NCBI GenBank assembly: GCA_018609785.1
Contig: JAHEOE010000067.1
Location: 1 to 10,022, forward strand
Length of the DNA stretch: 10,022 nt
Direction: 5' to 3'
Origin: Minisyncoccota bacterium
GTDB lineage: Bacteria > Patescibacteriota > Minisyncoccia > SW-4-49-11
The translations under genes were made by a program, and so were the position numbers. Shown here piece after piece: positions 6,720-10,022 of the stretch. The notes below the pieces were generated by a model. That model was not told the DNA's origin. It ran no database searches and saw only the letters and a list, made by a program, of their open reading frames with translations. The first letter of the stretch is position 1. Every line of letters begins with the position of its first letter.

Positions 6720-6902
6720 TCATGCGGAACTATTCACCTCCCGACCAATGTATCGTTCGGTCAGCTCTCCGGGGATCAGATATAGATATAATAGATCCTC
6801 CTTTAGCTCATCAAGTTTACTCAACATATCCTCCGCAGAGCAGTTATAGTAAACCTTCAGATACTCGAAATAGTCGAGCACCAACGTTTTTTCATCCGCC
6901 AT
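6720..6902 (-). CDS. Small protein of unknown function (60 residues)
   Basis: The protein starts MADEKTLVLDYFEYLKVYYN and ends VNSSA. It is acidic and probably all helical, rich in Tyr, Leu and Glu, with one cysteine (residue 21) and no signal peptide or membrane segment, so it should be cytoplasmic. The ATG at 6902 is fixed by a perfect AAGGAG (6910-6915) 7 bases upstream. A longer reading frame reaching 7010 would run through the -10 box and is rejected. The unit has a near-consensus promoter and a strong terminator of its own, which argues that it is a real and perhaps highly expressed gene. It is divergent from the first small exported-protein gene. I do not recognise a family. It ends with TGA, which shows that this organism reads TGA as stop. 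Confidence 0.8.
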   Translation of the reverse strand: MADEKTLVLDYFEYLKVYYNCSAEDMLSKLDELKEDLLYLYLIPGELTERYIGREVNSSA

Positions 6903-6909
6903 TATATAT

Positions 6910-6915
6910 CTCCTT
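6910..6915 (-). promoter_or_regulatory. Strong ribosome binding site of the 60-residue protein gene
   Basis: AAGGAG on the minus strand, 7 bases from the ATG at 6902. It decides the start of this gene against the longer upstream frame. It contrasts with the neighbouring pgl and uvrB, which lack such a site. Confidence 0.85.
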
Positions 6916-6936
6916 ACAAAAAAGAACAGCCACTCC

Positions 6937-6965
6937 ATTATATTCCCAACCGACCAATTTTGCAA
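6937..6965 (-). promoter_or_regulatory. Sigma-70-type promoter of the 60-residue protein gene
   Basis: TTGCAA (6960-6965), a 17-bp spacer and a consensus TATAAT (6937-6942) on the minus strand give a transcript start near 6930 and a leader of about 28 bases that includes the ribosome binding site. Confidence 0.85.
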
Positions 6966-6996
6966 CCCCCAAACGTTATAAGAAAAGAACACTAAC

Positions 6997-7024
6997 TTGA
7001 CTTGCCGCAAATATGTTGTATAAT
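6997..7024 (+). promoter_or_regulatory. Sigma-70-type promoter of the first small exported-protein gene
   Basis: TTGACT (6997-7002), a 16-bp spacer and a consensus TATAAT (7019-7024). Start expected near 7031, leaving a leader of about 21 bases. Its -35 lies 31 bp from the -35 of the divergent minus-strand promoter, so a regulator bound between them could act on both. Confidence 0.85.
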
Positions 7025-7040
7025 TGCTACTGGAGAGACA

Positions 7041-7050
7041 AAGAGGTGAT
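7041..7050 (+). promoter_or_regulatory. Ribosome binding site, near-complete 16S complement
   Basis: AAGAGGTGAT, continuing TC before the ATG at 7052, matches almost the whole expected complement of the 16S rRNA tail. It fixes the start at 7052 rather than at the in-frame ATG at 7013, which lies upstream of the -10 box. Confidence 0.85.
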
Positions 7051-7051
7051 C

Positions 7052-7432
7052 ATGAAATTACGTTTCTTTTTAGTACTTTTAACACTTTGCACACTAAATA
7101 TTTTTACACCTGGTAAGGCTTACGCTCAGAAGGTACAAACCTTCAGCAAGCCCGGAGTTATGTCCGGACAAGATTTGGAAAAGATTGCGACACTAAGTTG
7201 CGCTCGCTTAAACCGAAGCGCAAAAGAGTCCCATCTTTACTTGGAAACTATGTGGCGGTATATCCGGACAGAACGAACCCTGCCAACCTTTACCACTCAT
7301 GAAGCGATTGAAAAGGGTATCACCAATGCTCTTACCGAAAAAAGGTGTACCCTATCCGAGGCCCGAACGTTAGAAGGTCTTCTTTTTAGCTTAGAGATCA
7401 TAGAGGATTCTCTAAACATCTCAGAAAAATAA
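7052..7432 (+). CDS. Small exported two-cysteine protein (family member 1)
   Basis: 126 residues. A signal peptide is clear: basic MKLR, hydrophobic core 5-19, and a type I cleavage site AYA|Q after residue 25. The mature part of about 101 residues is predicted helical with two cysteines, C50 (LSCARL) and C99 (KRCTLSEA), 49 apart, suited to one disulfide. It has no recognisable catalytic motif, no lipobox and no later membrane segment, so it is probably secreted or lies outside the membrane. It is monocistronic, with a strong promoter (6997-7024), a strong ribosome binding site and a terminator (7456-7485). It shares general architecture with the proteins starting at 7605 and 9440: signal peptide, Cys-x2-Leu/Ile, a helical stretch and then a Cys-Thr pair. 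Identity is low, so common descent is inference. Function is unknown. Confidence 0.85.
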   Translation: MKLRFFLVLLTLCTLNIFTPGKAYAQKVQTFSKPGVMSGQDLEKIATLSCARLNRSAKESHLYLETMWRYIRTERTLPTFTTHEAIEKGITNALTEKRCTLSEARTLEGLLFSLEIIEDSLNISEK

Positions 7433-7455
7433 ATACCGTTTTCTAATCTATCTAC

Positions 7456-7485
7456 CCTCCTCGTTCACCGAGGAGGTTTTTTTAT
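7456..7485 (+). terminator. Intrinsic terminator after exported protein 1
   Basis: CCTCCTCG, a TTCAC loop and CGAGGAGG form a perfect 8-bp stem (7456-7476), followed by seven T (7477-7483) and ATT. Confidence 0.95.
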
Positions 7486-7521
7486 TGGTTTGGAAACCAT
7501 TATCTTCCCATTAAGACCTCC

Positions 7522-7572
7522 TTTACAAAAATCCTGTTTTACGGTATCTTTCTTCTAACAGATGCATATACT
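7522..7572 (+). promoter_or_regulatory. Candidate promoters of the second small exported-protein gene
   Basis: Two options are visible. TTTACA (7522-7527), 17 bp, TATCTT (7545-7550) would start near 7557. A better -10, TATACT (7567-7572), has no clear -35 and would start near 7579, giving a leader of about 26 bases. Either places the gene in its own transcription unit after the terminator at 7456-7485. Confidence 0.5.
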
Positions 7573-7604
7573 GTGACTGTACATTCACACACCAAAGAGG
7601 TTTT

Positions 7605-8018
7605 ATGATACGTACACAACTATTGGGGATAAGCATGCTTCTTCTTTCTGTGTCGGTTGCTTGGCCGACACACGCCCAAAGCGAACATCAGTTTACGCCG
7701 GAAGAAAAAGAACGTTTGGAACGTTATATAATTGAATTCAAACGGAACTTGAATCGTGACGGAGGCTGGCAATGGTTAGGCGTGTCTACCTGCACCATGA
7801 TTGACCAAAATGAGTTAACTCCTCGTGAAGGAGTTAATCGGATGCTGTTTGCAGCCATGATCGAACCGCCAAACAAACAAGAGCGAAACACCTTAACTCT
7901 CAGTATCCGGAAGACGTGTACCTTAGAGACCTATAGCACAATGTACTCAATCTTACAGGAACGACTTTCCGACCCTGATCCTCAACCTCAGAATAGTTCT
8001 CCCATGAACCAAATCTAG
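7605..8018 (+). CDS. Small exported two-cysteine protein (family member 2)
   Basis: 137 residues. The signal peptide has a basic start (MIRTQ), a hydrophobic core at 6-20 and a type I site THA|Q after residue 24. The mature 113 residues include a charged helix (EEKERLERYIIEFKRNL, 33-49), a W-rich segment GGWQWLG (53-59) and two cysteines, C63 (STCTMI) and C105 (KTCTLE), 42 apart. The tail is Pro/Asn/Ser rich and probably disordered. A GAGG ribosome binding site (AGAGG, 7596-7600) sits 4 bases before the ATG. The start context GAGGTTTTATGATACG nearly equals that of the gene at 9440 (GGAGGTTTCTATGATACG), and both 3' ends share TCACACCCTAC, which supports duplication. No known domain is recognised. 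The gene converges on the GH1 gene, with a terminator between them. Confidence 0.85.
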   Translation: MIRTQLLGISMLLLSVSVAWPTHAQSEHQFTPEEKERLERYIIEFKRNLNRDGGWQWLGVSTCTMIDQNELTPREGVNRMLFAAMIEPPNKQERNTLTLSIRKTCTLETYSTMYSILQERLSDPDPQPQNSSPMNQI

Positions 8019-8030
8019 TCACACCCTACA

Positions 8031-8060
8031 AACCTCGCTTCTATAGCGAGGTTTTTTATT
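8031..8060 (+). terminator. Intrinsic terminator after exported protein 2
   Basis: AACCTCGCT, a TCTAT loop and AGCGAGGTT form a perfect 9-bp stem (8031-8053), followed by TTTTATTT. There is no T-run on the minus strand, so it does not serve the convergent GH1 gene. Confidence 0.94.
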
Positions 8061-8077
8061 TGCCCCGCCTGACCGAA

Positions 8078-9232
8078 CTATCTACCCCCCTTGTTCCGAA
8101 TAATATCCGCATAGACATACGCCGAATCACGAATCGTCCGTTCTTGCGTCGCATAATCCACCTCCACCAACCCAAAACGCGGACCAAATCCGTCCGCCCA
8201 CTCAAAATTATCAAGCAACGACCAATGAAAATATCCACGCACATCCGCACCTTCCGCGCGCGCTTTTTCCATCCACGCCACATGATCGCGAATAAAACCG
8301 GCCCGCACCCGATCCTGTGCATCCGCAATCCCATTCTCCGTGATATAGATCGGAAGGCTATATCGCTCTAATTCCTTCAAAACGTAATACAGTCCACGCG
8401 GATATACTTCCCACCCCAAATCCGACGTCACCTCATTCGCGTTTTTCTTACGGGCGGGAAATTGCATCCGATTATGAAAGTAGTAGTTAACCCCGATAAA
8501 ATCGAGATACCCCTTCACCCGATTGAGGAACCACCGATTTATAAACCACGAATGAACAGCGGCGCTGAGTCTGTCCCATGGCGCCGAAGAATACGCCTCA
8601 AAATACTGATTGTTTTTAACAAGCCCCACTCGAGCTTCCGGGTCAACCTCATGCAACGCCTGATATGCTTTTTTATGAGCTAATATCTGATTGCGAATCA
8701 CCCGAAAGACAGCCCGATACGACCGCTTTTGCGGCGACCACGTTCCGGCCCCATACGAAAGATACGTATAAATCAACGGCTCGTTAATCGTCGTCCACAG
8801 ATCCACCAAAGAATAAAGCTCCTCGGCAACCTTGCGGACAAAGCGGGCAAAACACTTCGGAACCGCTTTATGTTCCCATGTTCCCTTGTCGGCCAGCCAC
8901 TGCGGCGACGTAAAATGATGCAGCGTCACCATCGTCGTCATCCCCTTTTCCTTCAGATACGCAAGTACTTCCCGATAATGCTCGATCTCCTCTTCATCAA
9001 ACACGCCCTCTTCCGGCTCAATCCGCGACCACTCAATCGAAAGCCGATGCGCGTTCTGACATAACTCGTCCGCGGCCAAATCAAAATCTTCCCGAAACCT
9101 GTGATAGTGTTCACACGCCGCACCGGCAGACTTAAACGCCGACCAATCCGCGTTCTCAATCCCACCTTCCACCTGATACGCCGACGTAGCGCTGCCCCAT
9201 AAGAAATTTTCAGATTCATATAATTCTTGCAT
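8078..9232 (-). CDS. Glycoside hydrolase family 1 (beta-glucosidase-like)
   Basis: 384 residues forming a (beta/alpha)8 retaining beta-glycosidase. Family marks are FLWGSATSAYQVEGG (10-24), EHYHRFREDF (41-50), LSIEWSRIEP (64-73), the acid/base glutamate E151 in TINEP (148-152), NYYFHNR (249-255), the nucleophile E299 in ITENG (297-301) and HWSLLDNFEWADGF near the C-terminus. All catalytic residues are present. Typical GH1 enzymes have 440-470 residues; this one is compact, mainly because the segment before the HYHRF motif is short. There is no signal peptide, so it should act in the cytoplasm on imported beta-glucosides or phospho-glucosides; the substrate is not resolved. The ATG at 9232 lacks a Shine-Dalgarno site. 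The gene converges on exported protein 2 and diverges from exported protein 3. No sugar transporter or PTS gene adjoins it. Confidence 0.96.
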   Translation of the reverse strand: MQELYESENFLWGSATSAYQVEGGIENADWSAFKSAGAACEHYHRFREDFDLAADELCQNAHRLSIEWSRIEPEEGVFDEEEIEHYREVLAYLKEKGMTTMVTLHHFTSPQWLADKGTWEHKAVPKCFARFVRKVAEELYSLVDLWTTINEPLIYTYLSYGAGTWSPQKRSYRAVFRVIRNQILAHKKAYQALHEVDPEARVGLVKNNQYFEAYSSAPWDRLSAAVHSWFINRWFLNRVKGYLDFIGVNYYFHNRMQFPARKKNANEVTSDLGWEVYPRGLYYVLKELERYSLPIYITENGIADAQDRVRAGFIRDHVAWMEKARAEGADVRGYFHWSLLDNFEWADGFGPRFGLVEVDYATQERTIRDSAYVYADIIRNKGGR

Positions 9233-9365
9233 AATATTCGGATATTTACGTTCAAATCACATGCGTGGCTGCTCTCTAATGATTCTACCTTACCACCTCG
9301 GCATTTCCAATTCACTCATATGCTCTTCCCAGTGCCGAACAGATGTTTCCGGAGATCTCTGCGTA

Positions 9366-9394
9366 TTGACACAATACCGGCGATTGGGTACGCT
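9366..9394 (+). promoter_or_regulatory. Candidate promoter of the third small exported-protein gene
   Basis: A perfect TTGACA (9366-9371) stands 17 bp from TACGCT (9389-9394), which keeps the most conserved first, second and last bases of the -10. Start expected near 9401, leaving a leader of about 39 bases. Confidence 0.6.
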
Positions 9395-9403
9395 TATATG
9401 CAA

Positions 9404-9434
9404 TTCGGTTTTTTCCGAACCGCACATTCGGAGG
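9404..9434 (+). promoter_or_regulatory. Leader with two alternative hairpins, one covering the ribosome binding site
   Basis: CCGAA (9415-9419) can pair with TTCGG upstream (9404-9408, six-base loop) or with TTCGG downstream (9427-9431, seven-base loop). The downstream copy overlaps the GGAGG ribosome binding site (9430-9434), which fixes the ATG at 9440. Both stems are 5 bp. The first fold leaves the binding site free and the second hides part of it. Function as a switch is inference. Confidence 0.4.
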
Positions 9435-9439
9435 TTTCT

Positions 9440-9766
9440 ATGATACGAATTTTCGGTATTGGTCTTTTAATATTCACCATGAGTTTATGTCTCCCCGGTT
9501 TCTTTGCTCACGCCGGTAAAGAGCATTCTCAAGAGGGAGTACATACCTGGTCAAACACCGTTAAACTGGGGTGTTCTCACTTACAAGACGGCGGAAAAAA
9601 AGAACCGGTCAGAGACATGCTTTTAAGTGGTGTGTTGGAACAATACTATCCGGTTACGGATACGATCTTAAAGCAAAGTATGAAAGCTGCAAATAAGAAC
9701 TGTACAAACCCCGAACACAGTCAGTTCATCAAAAACGTTCTAAAAAAACTCTCTTCCCGATCTTAA
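9440..9766 (+). CDS. Small exported two-cysteine protein (family member 3)
   Basis: 108 residues. The signal peptide starts MIRIFGIG, has a hydrophobic core to residue 22 and a type I site AHA|G after residue 25. The mature protein of about 83 residues is basic and helical with two cysteines, C45 (KLGCSHL) and C88 (KNCTNPE), 43 apart; another cysteine (17) lies in the signal. The spacing and the Cys-x2-Leu ... Cys-Thr pattern match those of the proteins at 7052 and 7605. The ATG at 9440 is chosen because GGAGG lies 5 bases upstream and the signal peptide starts there; an open frame reaching back to 9227 would cross the promoter. It is a monocistronic unit with promoter and terminator, divergent from GH1. 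No known domain is recognised; function is unknown. Confidence 0.83.
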   Translation: MIRIFGIGLLIFTMSLCLPGFFAHAGKEHSQEGVHTWSNTVKLGCSHLQDGGKKEPVRDMLLSGVLEQYYPVTDTILKQSMKAANKNCTNPEHSQFIKNVLKKLSSRS

Positions 9767-9780
9767 ATCATTTCACACCC

Positions 9781-9815
9781 TACGCATCACCTCGAAGTGA
9801 TGCGTATTTTCTATA
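9781..9815 (+). terminator. Intrinsic terminator after exported protein 3
   Basis: TACGCATCAC and GTGATGCGTA (9781-9806) form a perfect 10-bp stem with loop CTCGAA, followed by TTTTCTATAT. Confidence 0.9.
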
Positions 9816-9846
9816 TAAAAAACTCCCCTACGAATCGTAGGAGAGT
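9816..9846 (-). terminator. Intrinsic terminator of the minus-strand gene at the right edge
   Basis: On the minus strand ACTCTCCTACG, an ATT loop and CGTAGGGGAGT (9822-9846) form an 11-bp stem with one mismatch, followed by TTTTTTATA. It lies 12 bases after the TAA at 9859-9861, which supports that reading frame as a real gene. Together with the plus-strand terminator at 9781 it forms a back-to-back pair. Confidence 0.85.
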
Positions 9847-9858
9847 ATATGTACTTTT

Positions 9859-10022
9859 TTAGGAATAGGCCATTTCCACTTCTGTTATACTACAGGGAAC
9901 TGAAGCATAAATTTTGTTCCAGGAAAGTCCTTCATCAATCTTTTGCTTCCCATATTTATATCCTTCTACAAATGTATTCCATTCGTGGAACGGACGCATT
10001 TTGTATTCGGTAGGGTAAAACA
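9859..10022 (-). CDS. Unrecognised protein, C-terminal part (cut by window edge)
   Basis: The minus strand is open from the right edge to a TAA at 9859-9861, giving 53 visible residues that end in VEMAYS. The other two minus-strand frames contain stops here. The visible part includes MRPFHEWNTFVEGYKYGKQK and one cysteine (VPCSITEVE). An in-frame ATG at about 9999 could start a 46-residue protein, but no ribosome binding site precedes it, so the gene more likely begins beyond the window. A strong terminator follows the stop. The composition looks like an ordinary soluble, aromatic-rich domain. I do not recognise a family. Confidence 0.6.
   Translation of the reverse strand, partial: FYPTEYKMRPFHEWNTFVEGYKYGKQKIDEGLSWNKIYASVPCSITEVEMAYS

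Noticed and set aside
6720..7010. Longer 96-codon version of the 60-residue protein, with a hydrophobic N-terminus
   Set aside because: The extra codons run through the TATAAT box and leader, and the strong ribosome binding site sits before the internal ATG at 6902.
7480..7530. Minus-strand AAAGGAGGT followed by ATG
   Set aside because: The reading frame is only three codons (ATG GGA AGA TAA), between two plus-strand genes, with no promoter seen; probably chance.
1..10022. Alternative genetic code with TGA as glycine (SR1/Gracilibacteria)
   Set aside because: No gene contains in-frame TGA and the 60-residue gene ends in TGA directly before its terminator.
1..10022. CRISPR array, insertion sequence or phage genes
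   Set aside because: No regularly spaced repeats, transposase, integrase or phage structural motifs were found on either strand.

Overview
The window looks like chromosomal DNA from a small-genome bacterium of the Patescibacteria/CPR type, probably near Parcubacteria. The lineage call is inference. It rests on a large DUF3048 membrane-anchored protein, a compact GH1 glycosidase, an orphan receiver protein, short intergenic regions and many genes that lack a Shine-Dalgarno site. The genetic code is the standard bacterial one: TAA, TAG and TGA all end genes, and TGA is not read as glycine. No mobile-element gene, CRISPR array, tRNA or rRNA is visible.

Left part (1-3500). On the minus strand are the N-terminus of a probable DNA polymerase III delta subunit (holA, cut by the window edge), a DUF3048 protein and a stand-alone receiver (CheY-like) protein. 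The last two may be co-transcribed, but DUF3048 also has its own extended -10 promoter almost touching its ATG. A plus-strand HAAAP-type amino-acid permease follows. A 93-bp imperfect palindrome lies between holA and the DUF3048 gene.

Middle (3500-6900). A 366-bp gene-free stretch rich in palindromes and in AGGAGG/CCTCC motifs separates the permease from uvrB, which converge on it. uvrB lies 3 bp downstream of pgl (6-phosphogluconolactonase), forming a two-gene minus-strand operon. Upstream of pgl is a 60-codon minus-strand gene of unknown function with a textbook promoter, Shine-Dalgarno site and terminator.

Right part (6900-10022). Three small plus-strand genes (starts 7052, 7605, 9440) each encode a signal peptide followed by a 80-115 residue mature protein with exactly two cysteines 42-49 residues apart. 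Each is a self-contained unit with promoter, Shine-Dalgarno site and intrinsic terminator, and two of them share start and 3'-UTR sequence. They look like a diverged paralogous family of exported proteins, and are the most interesting feature here. A minus-strand GH1 glycosidase lies between the second and third. The right edge holds the 3' end of an unrecognised minus-strand gene with a terminator.

Functionally, the window mixes DNA maintenance (holA, uvrB), sugar metabolism (GH1 and pgl), amino-acid uptake, one signalling protein and a set of small exported proteins of unknown role.
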